Shown here piece after piece: positions 1-7,213 of a stretch of 20,626 bases of DNA. Both the position numbers and the translations under genes were made by a program. A model generated the notes under the pieces. It saw only the letters and a program-made list of their open reading frames with translations, had not been told where the DNA came from and made no database searches. Location: NCBI GenBank assembly GCA_950063125.1, contig CATLZI010000005.1, positions 1 to 20,626 of the forward strand. Direction: 5' to 3'. This stretch comes from an uncultured Porticoccus sp. (GTDB lineage Bacteria > Pseudomonadota > Gammaproteobacteria > Pseudomonadales > Porticoccaceae). Within the stretch, counting starts at the first letter, position 1. Each line of letters begins with the position of its first letter.

Positions 1-580
1 CTTGCAGGGTAGGGGGGCGCTGCTGATGGCCATTCACTTCACCACGCTTGAAATCGGCGCGTCTGCCCTATCGGCGAGACACTCGATTGATGGCATGTAC
101 CGCCCCCATAAAAATCCTGTGTATGACTATGTGCAGAGCAAAGGACGTCGGGCAAGAGACCCGCTGGGGGTGGTTTATCCGCGGGAAGACATTCGCGGTA
201 TGTTCAAGGCACTTCGCCAGGGCAGAATTATCTGGTATGCCCCCGATCAGGATTATGGGCGCAAACAGAGCGTGTTTGCCCGATTTTTTGGGGTTCCGGC
301 AGCTACGGTCACGGCTACTGCACGTTTTGCCAAAACCGGCAACGCCCTTGTTCTGCCGTTCTCTCAGGTGAGGTTGCCCGATGGTCGGGGTTATCTGATT
401 AAAGTGCATCCGCCCTTACAGGATTTTCCGACAGGTGATGATCTGGCAGACGCTGAAACGGTTAACCGGCAGGTTGAGAAGATGATTCTCGAGCAACCGG
501 ATCAGTATATGTGGATTCACCGGCGCTTTAAAACCCGCCCGCCCGGCGAGTCAAGACCCTATCCCAAAAGTAGCAAATAA
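1..580 (+). CDS. lpxL: Lipid A biosynthesis acyltransferase, LpxL/HtrB family (C-terminal part, 5' end outside window)
   Basis: This is the C-terminal part of an inner-membrane acyltransferase that adds a secondary acyl chain to Kdo2-lipid IVA. The reading frame is open from base 2 and its true start lies before the window. The catalytic HX4E motif is visible as HFTTLE (His codon at 35-37, Glu codon at 50-52). It is followed by YRPHKNP, APDQDYG and, near the end, MWIHRRFKTRPPGES, all close matches to E. coli LpxL. About 190 residues are visible. The N-terminal membrane anchor is missing, so LpxL cannot be told from LpxM or a palmitoleoyl paralogue with full certainty, although the C-terminal motifs favour LpxL. 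It ends 252 bases before dapA, so the two need not share a promoter. Confidence 0.88.
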   Translation, partial: LQGRGALLMAIHFTTLEIGASALSARHSIDGMYRPHKNPVYDYVQSKGRRARDPLGVVYPREDIRGMFKALRQGRIIWYAPDQDYGRKQSVFARFFGVPAATVTATARFAKTGNALVLPFSQVRLPDGRGYLIKVHPPLQDFPTGDDLADAETVNRQVEKMILEQPDQYMWIHRRFKTRPPGESRPYPKSSK

Positions 581-832
581 CAGAGTCTGCCCAGACCAGA
601 CGAAACTGGAAATGATGGATGATGGGCCGGAAAGCATCAAGCATTGCCAGGATGGAGAACTCTGTCGTGCCCAATGGTCTGATATACCGGTGGCCGGTTG
701 GATCAAACCCTCTCGGTCTTCTGTTATTAACCCTGGAGCCGGTGTCTAATTTTTTCATAACGCTTGTGCCCCAGGTTGCTGGTCAGTACCATTACGCGTT
801 CTATTTTTCTTGGCTATTTTGAGGCTCCTCCG
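581..832. other. Intergenic spacer lpxL-dapA
   Basis: I recognise no gene here. Short open frames exist on both strands (a plus frame from about 619 and a minus frame from about 758) but neither resembles a known protein or has a convincing ribosome binding site. A small inverted repeat, ACCGG (686-690) and CCGGT (694-698), is the only clear structure. The dapA promoter is presumably in the T-rich last 90 bases, but I cannot place confident -35 and -10 boxes. Confidence 0.4.
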
Positions 833-1747
833 ATGATCACCGGCAGTATTGTTGCTCTGGTTACGCCCATGTTTCGCGATAATCAGGAAGTTGACTGGGA
901 TTGTCTGAAACGTTTGGTGGAGTGGCATATTGCCCAGGGGACCAATGCGATTGTTGCTGTGGGTACCACCGGTGAATCCCCGACACTCGATGTGCAGGAG
1001 CATATGGCGACCATCGCTGCCATTGTCGAAGACGCCGATGGTCGGGTCCCCGTGATTGCTGGCACTGGTGCAAACTCGACCAGAGAAGCCATAGAGTGGA
1101 CCCATCGAGCACAACAGATCGGTGCAGATGCCTGCCTGCTGGTAACGCCCTATTACAACAAACCCACCCAGGAAGGCCTCTATCTTCACCACAAAGCAAT
1201 TGCAGAAGCCGTAGATATTCCGCAGATTCTCTACAATGTGCCCGGTCGTACGGCCTGTGATATGCTCCCCGCCACTGTGGCCAGGCTTGCCGAAATCCCC
1301 AATATTGTCGGTATTAAAGAGGCCACCGGTGACCTAGATCGTGTTAACCAGTTGGTCAGTACCTGCCCTGAGGGTTTTGCCATTTATTCGGGCGATGACT
1401 TCACTGCGCTGGAATTGATCCTGAGGGGTGGCCATGGTGACATCTCTGTTACGGCCAATGTTGCCCCCAGATTAATGGCTGAGATGTGTCGTTTGGCGCT
1501 CGCCGGCGAGGTGGATGCAGCGCGTGATATCAACAAGCGACTCATTCCTGTCCATGAAGCGATGTTTGTCGAATCCAATCCCATCCCAGTCAAATGGGCT
1601 GTAGCGGAAATGGGTTTGATGGAGCATGCCATACGTCTCCCGCTCACTGAGTTGTCTGCGGCCTATCATTTAAAAGTTACCAGAGCTCTTGAGCAGGCTG
1701 ATCTGCTGAGCGGTGTACAAACAGTAAATTCGGAGTTCACTGGATGA
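833..1747 (+). CDS. dapA: 4-hydroxy-tetrahydrodipicolinate synthase
   Basis: DapA condenses pyruvate with aspartate semialdehyde, the committed step of diaminopimelate and lysine synthesis in the cytoplasm. The ATG at 833, with GAGG just upstream, gives 304 residues. An in-frame upstream extension is possible, but the protein beginning [13 protein letters not shown] matches the family start exactly. Conserved features are GTTGES with Thr45 and Thr46, Tyr134 and Arg139 in LYNVPGRT, and the Schiff-base Lys162 in IKEATG. The family is usually about 292 residues, so this copy has a C-terminal tail of roughly a dozen residues. The stop codon overlaps the bamC start by four bases (ATGA), which implies translational coupling. 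DapA next to BamC is the usual arrangement in Gammaproteobacteria. Confidence 0.97.
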   Translation: MITGSIVALVTPMFRDNQEVDWDCLKRLVEWHIAQGTNAIVAVGTTGESPTLDVQEHMATIAAIVEDADGRVPVIAGTGANSTREAIEWTHRAQQIGADACLLVTPYYNKPTQEGLYLHHKAIAEAVDIPQILYNVPGRTACDMLPATVARLAEIPNIVGIKEATGDLDRVNQLVSTCPEGFAIYSGDDFTALELILRGGHGDISVTANVAPRLMAEMCRLALAGEVDAARDINKRLIPVHEAMFVESNPIPVKWAVAEMGLMEHAIRLPLTELSAAYHLKVTRALEQADLLSGVQTVNSEFTG

Positions 1748-2787
1748 AGGCAACACTGGAAAAGCTATCAGTGATTATGCTGTTACTGGCAATGGCTGGT
1801 TGCGGAAATAATCTGGTTCGCGACAAAAGTAATGATTATCTGCTCTCAGAGGAAGTCCCGCCCATGGTTGTACCCGAGGGCAAAAGCTCAGGTGCAATCG
1901 GTCAGCTTTATGATGTTCCTGCAGTCCCTGATGCTGGGGCGGGTTCAGACTATTTCGTTGTTCCCAGGCCGCAGCCACTCTCGGAAAATGTTTTTGAGGA
2001 AACAGTAAAAATTGAGACGTTCTCAGGCAGCCGATGGATAGAGGTTAACAAGCCTGCTGAAGAAGTTTGGCCAAGAATCAGGAATATTCTCTCGCGCAGT
2101 AGTGTCCCCACGACCCGGGTAGATGCCAGTAGCGGTATTATTGAAACGGGTTGGCTGCAATTCAAGGACGATGAAAACAGGAGCCACCGTTTTCGCTTTA
2201 AAATAGTTCCTGGTATTGGTGTCAACAGTACGGAAGTCAGCCTCTTGCAGATGTCTGCGCCCATTGGCAGGGAAGGCGACGCGGGTTCCTGGCCCGAAAA
2301 ATCGATGGATGATTCCCGGGAACTGGAATTTGTCGAAATCGTTTCCAACTCCCTCGCCAATGAAATTAACAGCGGCAGCGTTTCACTGCTGGCCCAGACA
2401 ATTGGTGGCCAGGAACAGGTCGAGGTAGTCTCTTCCCCAGATACTGATCCCTACATCAAGATGAATCTCAACTATGACAGGGCCTGGGCGTCTCTGCTCA
2501 ACTCGCTCTCCCGGGGCGGTTACACCATCATCGATCAAAATCGTTCGGCGGGTAGATTACAGGTTGAGTTTCAGGAAATTGTTGCTGAAGAGCAGGGGCA
2601 GACGCTCAAGGAATGGGTGCTCAATCTTGGCAATAAAGTCGAAAAAGTGCCCCCTGTCGAGTATTGGGTCGAGTTGGTTCGCAATGAGCAGACAGTGGAG
2701 GTGCGGATAGCTGATAAGAGCAGGGATAAGCTGGAGCGCTCACTCGCTATTAAATTGCTCAAGGTAATTCGCGGCAATTTGAGCTGA
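1744..2787 (+). CDS. bamC: Outer membrane assembly lipoprotein BamC (NlpB)
   Basis: BamC is an accessory lipoprotein of the BAM complex, which inserts beta-barrel proteins into the outer membrane. The 347 residues match the usual length (344 in E. coli). The N-terminus is a lipoprotein signal with lipobox AMAGC and lipidated Cys20. Asn at +2 does not suggest inner-membrane retention. A low-complexity linker (about 21-95), rich in Pro, Glu and Asp as expected for the BamD-binding region, is followed by two helix-grip-type domains. The first begins near [20 protein letters not shown] and the second near [19 protein letters not shown]. It overlaps dapA by four bases and is followed after two bases by the hydrolase gene, so the three are almost certainly co-transcribed. 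Confidence 0.92.
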   Translation: MKATLEKLSVIMLLLAMAGCGNNLVRDKSNDYLLSEEVPPMVVPEGKSSGAIGQLYDVPAVPDAGAGSDYFVVPRPQPLSENVFEETVKIETFSGSRWIEVNKPAEEVWPRIRNILSRSSVPTTRVDASSGIIETGWLQFKDDENRSHRFRFKIVPGIGVNSTEVSLLQMSAPIGREGDAGSWPEKSMDDSRELEFVEIVSNSLANEINSGSVSLLAQTIGGQEQVEVVSSPDTDPYIKMNLNYDRAWASLLNSLSRGGYTIIDQNRSAGRLQVEFQEIVAEEQGQTLKEWVLNLGNKVEKVPPVEYWVELVRNEQTVEVRIADKSRDKLERSLAIKLLKVIRGNLS

Positions 2788-2789
2788 TT

Positions 2790-3563
2790 ATGCGGTTTGC
2801 TTCACTGGGGAGCGGCAGCAGGGGTAACGCTACGATTGTGGATGTCGGCTCAACCCGGTTGTTGATTGATTGTGGGTTTTCAATCAAGGAAACGGAAAGG
2901 CGACTTGAAAGGCTGGGCACACAGCCCAGTGACCTCAATGCCATTCTGGTGACCCATGAGCATGGGGATCACATCCGAGGTGTCCTTCCATTGGCTAGGA
3001 AGTACGGATTGAAGGTCTATATGACGGCGGGTACCCACCGAGCCTTGTCCTTTTCGCTTTTCTCCGGGATTGATCTAAAACTGATAGACAGTCACCTGGA
3101 CTTTGTTATTGGTGATCTTGCTGTAACGCCTGTCGCTGTGCCCCATGACGCCAGAGAACCTGTCCAGTACGTCGTACGAAGCGGCGACAATCTGTCTCTG
3201 GGGGTGTTAACTGACTTGGGAAGTATCACGGCTCATGTCATCCAGCATTTCGAAGGCTGTCATGGTTTGTTCCTCGAGTGTAACCACGATGCCGCTATGT
3301 TGGCTAACGGAACCTATCCGCCGTCGTTGAAAAAGCGTATTGCCGGTGATTGGGGACATTTGAATAATCGGCAGTCGCTCGATTTGTTACAAAACATCCA
3401 GACGTGCCAGCTACAACAGCTGGTATTGGGTCATATCAGTGAGCAGAACAATTCTCTGGCTGCGGTGCAGGCAATGATGAGCAGTCTGTCATCTGATCTG
3501 TTTTCTATACACTATGCCTGCCAGAACGATGGTGTTGATTGGCTGGCACTATCCCGAGTATAA
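2790..3563 (+). CDS. YycJ-like MBL-fold metal-dependent hydrolase
   Basis: This 257-residue protein has the metallo-beta-lactamase fold. The first metal motif HxHxDH is present as THEHGDH (His56, His58, Asp60, His61), and further likely ligands lie in VPHDAREP, TDLGS and CNHD. The C-terminal GHISEQNNS resembles the YycJ/WalJ group of predicted nucleases or phosphodiesterases. The N-terminus, with its short glycine-rich LGSGSRGN stretch, is also typical of that group. The substrate is not evident. The start follows the bamC stop by two bases, so it is the last gene of the dapA-bamC operon. In Pseudomonas the same gene lies in the same place and is followed by purC. Here purC is absent and an AT-rich spacer follows. 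Confidence 0.85.
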   Translation: MRFASLGSGSRGNATIVDVGSTRLLIDCGFSIKETERRLERLGTQPSDLNAILVTHEHGDHIRGVLPLARKYGLKVYMTAGTHRALSFSLFSGIDLKLIDSHLDFVIGDLAVTPVAVPHDAREPVQYVVRSGDNLSLGVLTDLGSITAHVIQHFEGCHGLFLECNHDAAMLANGTYPPSLKKRIAGDWGHLNNRQSLDLLQNIQTCQLQQLVLGHISEQNNSLAAVQAMMSSLSSDLFSIHYACQNDGVDWLALSRV

Positions 3564-3668
3564 ATACGATTTTGTCGTAAAGCCGTATTGTTGCCTGACT
3601 GCATTTACATGCCCGGTAGCGCAGAAAAGCCGGTCAGCCCTCCAAAAGCAGTATCAATCAGTTTTATA

Positions 3669-3677
3669 TTGTCCACA
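3669..3677 (+). promoter_or_regulatory. DnaA-box-like site TTGTCCACA
   Basis: The nonamer differs from the consensus TTATCCACA at one position. It sits in the larger symmetric sequence ATTGTCCACAAT (3668-3679), inside the AT-rich stretch. A single one-mismatch match is weak evidence alone. Confidence 0.35.
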
Positions 3678-3852
3678 ATTACACTAATAACCTTAAGTAA
3701 ATGTTTAGAATCTATTGTAAGTTATTGATTTAAGTTTTTTAATTACTTAACTTAATGATTTATAAGGGGTTTATGTAATGATCAAAAAGTAGCCATTTTG
3801 TTTGAGCGCCCCATTTTGCGTGGATTCATCGAAGTTTTACGAAAGTAGTGCA

Positions 3853-3885
3853 CAAAGTTATCCACAGAATTTGTGGGTAACTTTG
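3853..3885. repeat. Inverted pair of DnaA boxes forming a 14-base-pair hairpin
   Basis: The left arm CAAAGTTATCCACA (3853-3866) holds a perfect DnaA box, TTATCCACA, at 3858-3866. The right arm TGTGGGTAACTTTG (3872-3885) holds the box TTACCCACA on the opposite strand. The arms are complementary apart from one G-T pair and are separated by five bases. A weaker two-mismatch site, TAGTGCACA, lies just upstream at 3846-3854. The structure could bind DnaA, or it could act as a bidirectional terminator, since two genes converge here. It lacks the long U run and GC-rich stem of a typical intrinsic terminator. Confidence 0.6.
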
Positions 3886-3937
3886 GAGAACTATTTATCG
3901 TTTGTTGTCAACTGATCCGATGGCAATTCGTTAGGTG

Positions 3938-4372
3938 TCAGCAATGTGTCGGGAGTTTAATCTGCCCCTCGACCTGCTCTGAGAGTAGTTGCGCATCAGG
4001 ACAATCGAGAGAGGTGTTGCCTTCCAGAGAAATGCTATCGAGGTTGGGTAAATAGAGCAGCGGTTTTATAGAGGTAAGCTGGTTTTGTGCCAGGTTGACG
4101 ATAATAAGACCCGTGAAAATTTCAAGGCCGGAAAGGGTGACAATACCAGCGTTAGAACAGTTGAGTTGCGATAACTGGTTCGCGCGGGTCACGGCGTGGT
4201 CTTTGATCGCCTGTTCAACACAGACAGCAAGCGCCTGGTCCTGAATTTTGTAGCCGGAAAACAACTCGGTTGGTTTTAGAACAGGTTGTTCGTTAAAGGT
4301 GAAGGTATATTTTTCGCAGCCACTCAAAAGCGTGCCGATGACCACAATTACGAAGAGGATGTACTTTTTCAT
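3938..4372 (-). CDS. Leucine-rich-repeat lipoprotein, function unknown
   Basis: This 144-residue protein starts with a lipoprotein signal (lipobox LSGC, Cys19; Glu at +2 fits outer-membrane sorting). A spacer follows with a segment CVEQAIKDH near residues 51-59. Then come two clear 22-residue leucine-rich repeats of the internalin or SDS22 type (about 67-88 and 89-110, the second with LAQNQL and LYLPN). A third, partial repeat (111-125) has LEGNTSLDC. The two repeat-region cysteines (72 and 124) and the final Cys144 could form disulfides. Such short LRR lipoproteins occur in marine Gammaproteobacteria, but I know of no function; binding a protein or envelope ligand is an inference. It is divergent from the OmpA-like lipoprotein gene, sharing a 138-base promoter region. 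Confidence 0.75.
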   Translation of the reverse strand: MKKYILFVIVVIGTLLSGCEKYTFTFNEQPVLKPTELFSGYKIQDQALAVCVEQAIKDHAVTRANQLSQLNCSNAGIVTLSGLEIFTGLIIVNLAQNQLTSIKPLLYLPNLDSISLEGNTSLDCPDAQLLSEQVEGQIKLPTHC

Positions 4373-4423
4373 AGGGCTGGAAACCGTATCTTGTATTAAA
4401 GTAAGGCAACAAATTTCAACGCG

Positions 4424-4451
4424 TTGCCTGTCCTGTTAGTAAGAATATAGT
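4424..4451 (+). promoter_or_regulatory. Candidate sigma-70 promoter of the OmpA-like lipoprotein gene
   Basis: TTGCCT (4424-4429) and TATAGT (4446-4451) are separated by 16 bases and lie about 60 bases before the ATG at 4511. The -10 element matches five of six consensus bases and the -35 matches four. The palindrome CAACGCGTTG (4418-4427) overlaps the -35 and could be an operator. Confidence 0.45.
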
Positions 4452-4510
4452 AGTTTATTGTTTCAGGTATCCACGTTCAGTAGGTTTTATCGTTTTAATG
4501 AGGAAGTGAC

Positions 4511-5161
4511 ATGAAAAAAATTCTGTTAGCCATTCTTGCTATCTCCCTGACGGCCTGTATGTCCACAGACCCCTATACCGGACAACAAAAGACAAGCAAC
4601 ACAGCGAAGGGGGCTGGTATTGGGGCCGTGTCGGGCGCTTTGATCGGCGCGGCTACCTCCAGTAGCGGGGACCGCAAGAAGGGGGTTCTGACCGGTGCTG
4701 TGGCAGGTGCTGCCGTTGGCGGTGGTATTGGCTATTATATGGACCGTCAGGAAGCCGCACTTCGTGCAAAACTGGAGGGGACCGGCGTTCGGGTTGTTCG
4801 CGAAGGTGACAACATTCGCCTTGTCATGCCCAGCAGTATCACATTTGGTGTGGATCGTCACGAAGTTCGTTCGGAGTTCTATAGCACACTTGAGTCCGTT
4901 GCCATTGTCCTGAAAGAGTTTGATAAAACCAATATACGCATTGCCGGACACACGGATTCAACCGGTAGTGCAGAATACAACCAGACCCTGAGTGAGCGAC
5001 GTGCAGCCAGTGTTGGCCAGATGCTCATGAGTCAGGGAATTGTGAGTGGACGGGTGTGGAGCACTGGCTATGGTTATCGCTACCCCGTTGCCAGCAATGA
5101 TACGGCAGAGGGTCGACAAGCCAACCGTCGGGTAGAGCTTGAGCTTGTCCCGATCCAGTAG
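4511..5161 (+). CDS. OmpA-family lipoprotein with glycine zipper (YiaD-like)
   Basis: This 216-residue lipoprotein probably tethers the outer membrane to peptidoglycan. The signal ends in the lipobox LTAC with Cys16. Residues 34-75 form a glycine-zipper segment (GAGIGAVSGALIGAA, then GAVAGAAVGGGIGYYMD) that may pack in or against the membrane. Residues about 104-214 are an OmpA C-terminal domain, with ITFGVDRHEV, IAGHTDSTG (Asp149), LSERRAASV (Arg162-Arg163) and NRRVEL. The Asp and Arg are at the positions that bind diaminopimelate in this family. The ATG at 4511 is preceded by GAGG at good spacing. The architecture matches E. coli YiaD. Its last codons overlap the longest reading frame of rsmJ, so the two may be co-transcribed. 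Confidence 0.9.
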   Translation: MKKILLAILAISLTACMSTDPYTGQQKTSNTAKGAGIGAVSGALIGAATSSSGDRKKGVLTGAVAGAAVGGGIGYYMDRQEAALRAKLEGTGVRVVREGDNIRLVMPSSITFGVDRHEVRSEFYSTLESVAIVLKEFDKTNIRIAGHTDSTGSAEYNQTLSERRAASVGQMLMSQGIVSGRVWSTGYGYRYPVASNDTAEGRQANRRVELELVPIQ

Positions 5162-5969
5162 CACTAAACTGTCTCTGGCTATTTGGCCCCGGCCCGGTTT
5201 CGAAAACCGGGCCGGTTTGCTTTCCAGAGAGTTATCACTACCGCTCCTGCCTGTTGCGTCGGCACAGGACGTACCTGATACGGAACAAGAGCAGTTAACG
5301 CTGGTTGTAGATGATGGGGGGTTGTCGCTACAACAATTGGGTCCAAAAGCACCGGGACCTGTTCGCTGTGAATTCGCCTTGGGTGCTGCGCGTCATCGTC
5401 GCTTGCACGGTGGCGGCAGGGGGCAGGATATTGCCAAGGCCACCGGCCTAAGCCGTAGTGGATTCCGCCCCCAACTGCTGGATCTTACTGCGGGTCTGGG
5501 TCGCGATGGTTTCATCCTCGCTTCTCTGGGAGCACAGGTGACCATGATAGAGCGAAACCCCGTTATTTATGCGTTGCTTGCCGACGGGCTTTCTCGGGCT
5601 GCTGATAAAGCGGAGGAAGACCCCCCGCTGGCGGAGATCCTTCGGCGTATTAACACAGTCTGTCAGGACTCAGTCGATTACCTGGAAACACTGACGGATC
5701 AGGCATGCCCCGATGTGATATATCTCGATCCCATGTTTCCCTCCAGAGAAAAGTCCAGCAAAGTGAAAAAAGAGATGCAGATTTTTCATCAGCTTGTTGG
5801 GCCAGACGATGCCGGGGAATTGTTGCCTGTGGCTCTCGGTAAGGCGCGTTACCGTGTTGTTGTGAAGCGGCCTGCGCATGCCCCGGTTCTGGAGGGCCGC
5901 GAACCGGGTTACTCTCTGAAGGGAAAATCAACCCGTTTTGATATTTACCCCCTGCAAAAACTTCCCTGA
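5139..5969 (+). CDS. rsmJ: 16S rRNA (guanine-1516-N2)-methyltransferase RsmJ; start uncertain
   Basis: RsmJ methylates G1516 of 16S rRNA using S-adenosylmethionine. Numbered from the first possible start, GGAARHRR-like residues at 80-90 lead to GGGRGQDIAKA. The SAM-binding motif is LDLTAGLGRDGF (114-125), IERNPV follows, and the catalytic-type YLDPMFP is at 195-201. Then come KSSKVKKEMQIF, LVGPD, VVVKRP and a C-terminal TRFDIY, all matching E. coli RsmJ. The frame has no ATG near its beginning. The possible starts are TTG at 5139 or 5145, both inside the end of the preceding lipoprotein gene, or CTG at 5169 or 5175. TTG at 5139 would give 276 residues against about 250 in E. coli. A strong hairpin (5189-5215) lies in the early codons. 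Confidence 0.88.
   Translation: MSLSRSSSTKLSLAIWPRPGFENRAGLLSRELSLPLLPVASAQDVPDTEQEQLTLVVDDGGLSLQQLGPKAPGPVRCEFALGAARHRRLHGGGRGQDIAKATGLSRSGFRPQLLDLTAGLGRDGFILASLGAQVTMIERNPVIYALLADGLSRAADKAEEDPPLAEILRRINTVCQDSVDYLETLTDQACPDVIYLDPMFPSREKSSKVKKEMQIFHQLVGPDDAGELLPVALGKARYRVVVKRPAHAPVLEGREPGYSLKGKSTRFDIYPLQKLP
5189..5215 (+). terminator. GC-rich hairpin at the start of rsmJ, terminator or attenuator candidate
   Basis: CCGGCCCGGTTT (5189-5200) pairs perfectly with AAACCGGGCCGG (5204-5215) around a three-base loop. TTTGCTTT follows. It lies 28 bases after the stop codon of the OmpA-like gene, where a terminator would be expected, yet it is also within the rsmJ reading frame (encoding about WPRPGFENRAG). 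It may end most lipoprotein transcripts and limit rsmJ expression. Confidence 0.6.
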
Positions 5970-5979
5970 GTTAGCCCTG

Positions 5980-6984
5980 TCACCATTGATAGCCCAGTGA
6001 AATGACCCATTCTTCATCGGCCCTTTTTTGTCCATCACCGGGTTGATTGACATAATCAAAATCATATCGAAGTTCACTGAACAGGTTGCCGAGCAGTGGT
6101 ATCTTAATACCGGTACTACTCTCCGTCTGATTATTGCTGAAGTCGTCCACGGCCCAGAGGAATTCATTTTCATGGAACAGTGTCATGTCCGTTCCGGGCA
6201 CAGGCCAATCCATGCGCATTCTCCAACGTCCCGCCAGGTCTTTTTCTGAGCCCGATCCGTCATAGTGGGAAACCAGCAGAGCGGCGCCCAGCTGTAAATT
6301 GAATTTCATCTGGTTGGCCAAGTTGATGCGACGGCCTGCACCTGCGCCCAGTTGGTACTGCTCATCAATAGCACTGAAACGATTTTTTACATAGCCCAGA
6401 CGGCCATAGCTGAACCACCGTTCGGTGAAATCATAATTCAGTTGGTAGTTGGTTTCGTAGTGTTCATCTACCACAATCCCATCAGTTTTTTCCGACTCTG
6501 CCAGTAACTCGGCTTCGTGCCTGAACTTTTCCCTTAACCATTGCGTCCTGACAATGAAATCCAGGTCCTCGGTGTCGGTATTGCCGTCTTTACGGTTGAA
6601 GCCAAACCGCACATCGCCAGCAAAAGCCTTGGGGGGTTCCGTGGCTAAAAGTGTCATGAAGGGTAGTGATGGTTTTGTACCCTCATCGCAGTGGCCGGTA
6701 ACGGTTCCCTCCATTGTCAGGGAGCAGTTGGTGGCTGACTCATCAGGACTGGTGACAAACGGCATTTTGGAAGAAGAACTGAAATCTGTGACCTGGTTTT
6801 TGGGGATTTTGATCAGACCGAAGATGTCTGATTTCCAGATAACCTGGCTCTCATTCATGGAATCCAGTTCGCCATGGATAATATCTCCGTTTTTTAAGGT
6901 GATTTCACCTGCAAGTGACATTACAGGGAATAGCGTACAGGCCAATAAAATCAGGCGGGGGGGTAAGTTACTCAAATCCGGCAT
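5980..6984 (-). CDS. DUF481 family outer-membrane protein (YdiY-like)
   Basis: This 334-residue protein has an N-terminal signal peptide (hydrophobic LILLACTLFPVMSLAG, probable cleavage after Ala25). Residues 27-70 form a small beta-rich segment beginning EITLKNGDIIHGEL and containing DIFGLIKIPKNQV, which often precedes the barrel in this family. A linker with two cysteines (87 and 99) follows. Residues about 120-334 are DUF481: alternating amphipathic strands with many aromatics (YGRLGYVKNRFS, LGAGAGRR, LRYDFDYVNQPGD) and a terminal tryptophan, as in outer-membrane barrels. The family has been described as salt-induced outer-membrane proteins. Function here is unknown. The ATG at 6984 is preceded by AAGGA. 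Its 3' end converges on rsmJ with a gap of only ten bases. Confidence 0.82.
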   Translation of the reverse strand: MPDLSNLPPRLILLACTLFPVMSLAGEITLKNGDIIHGELDSMNESQVIWKSDIFGLIKIPKNQVTDFSSSSKMPFVTSPDESATNCSLTMEGTVTGHCDEGTKPSLPFMTLLATEPPKAFAGDVRFGFNRKDGNTDTEDLDFIVRTQWLREKFRHEAELLAESEKTDGIVVDEHYETNYQLNYDFTERWFSYGRLGYVKNRFSAIDEQYQLGAGAGRRINLANQMKFNLQLGAALLVSHYDGSGSEKDLAGRWRMRMDWPVPGTDMTLFHENEFLWAVDDFSNNQTESSTGIKIPLLGNLFSELRYDFDYVNQPGDGQKRADEEWVISLGYQW

Positions 6985-7048
6985 TTTCAGTCCTTGTTGG
7001 TGATTGACCTATGCAAAGACAGGCACCCTACAAAAACCGTCATCGAAT

Positions 7049-7061
7049 ATCCACTGTGGAT
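7049..7061. promoter_or_regulatory. Perfect palindrome upstream of the DUF481 gene
   Basis: ATCCAC and GTGGAT flank a single T. The palindrome is centred about 70 bases before the DUF481 start codon, within the 229-base gap between dapE and that gene. Its position would suit an operator, but I do not recognise the regulator and the match could be chance. I see nothing else in this gap. Confidence 0.3.
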
Positions 7062-7213
7062 GAAAATACTTGAGGTTGTGTCATGGGGGGGAGTCAGAGT
7101 CGCTCGCAACCCGGATGTCGGGCCGTGAGTTGAGGATTGCCTGCGAGGGTGGACTTGGACGCTCCCGTGACGGTAGGTATTCTGTGTGGGTGATCCCGGG
7201 TACCAGCGTGACC

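Larger units (their letters stand above)
3564..3937. other. AT-rich convergent intergenic region with DnaA-box-like sites
   Basis: This 374-base gap separates two genes that converge on it, so it should hold no promoter for either. I see no protein gene. Bases about 3655-3785 are strikingly AT-rich compared with the rest of the window. They contain a TTGTCCACA site (3669-3677) and an inverted pair TTAAGTAA/TTACTTAA. At 3853-3885 lies a large inverted repeat made of a perfect DnaA box and a one-mismatch box. An AT-rich stretch beside DnaA boxes is the architecture of a replication origin or a DnaA-binding locus, but the repeat could also simply terminate both converging transcripts. Confidence 0.55.

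Noticed and set aside
528..822. Small open frames on both strands in the lpxL-dapA gap (minus 528-758, plus 619-822)
   Set aside because: Neither resembles a known protein, neither has a clear ribosome binding site, and they overlap each other or adjacent genes.
581..832. Possible tRNA gene or tRNA fragment
   Set aside because: I looked for a cloverleaf and a T-loop sequence on both strands and found none; only a five-pair hairpin is present.
3873..4055. Plus-strand 60-codon open frame
   Set aside because: It runs over the DnaA-box repeat and opposite the LRR lipoprotein gene, with no recognisable protein.
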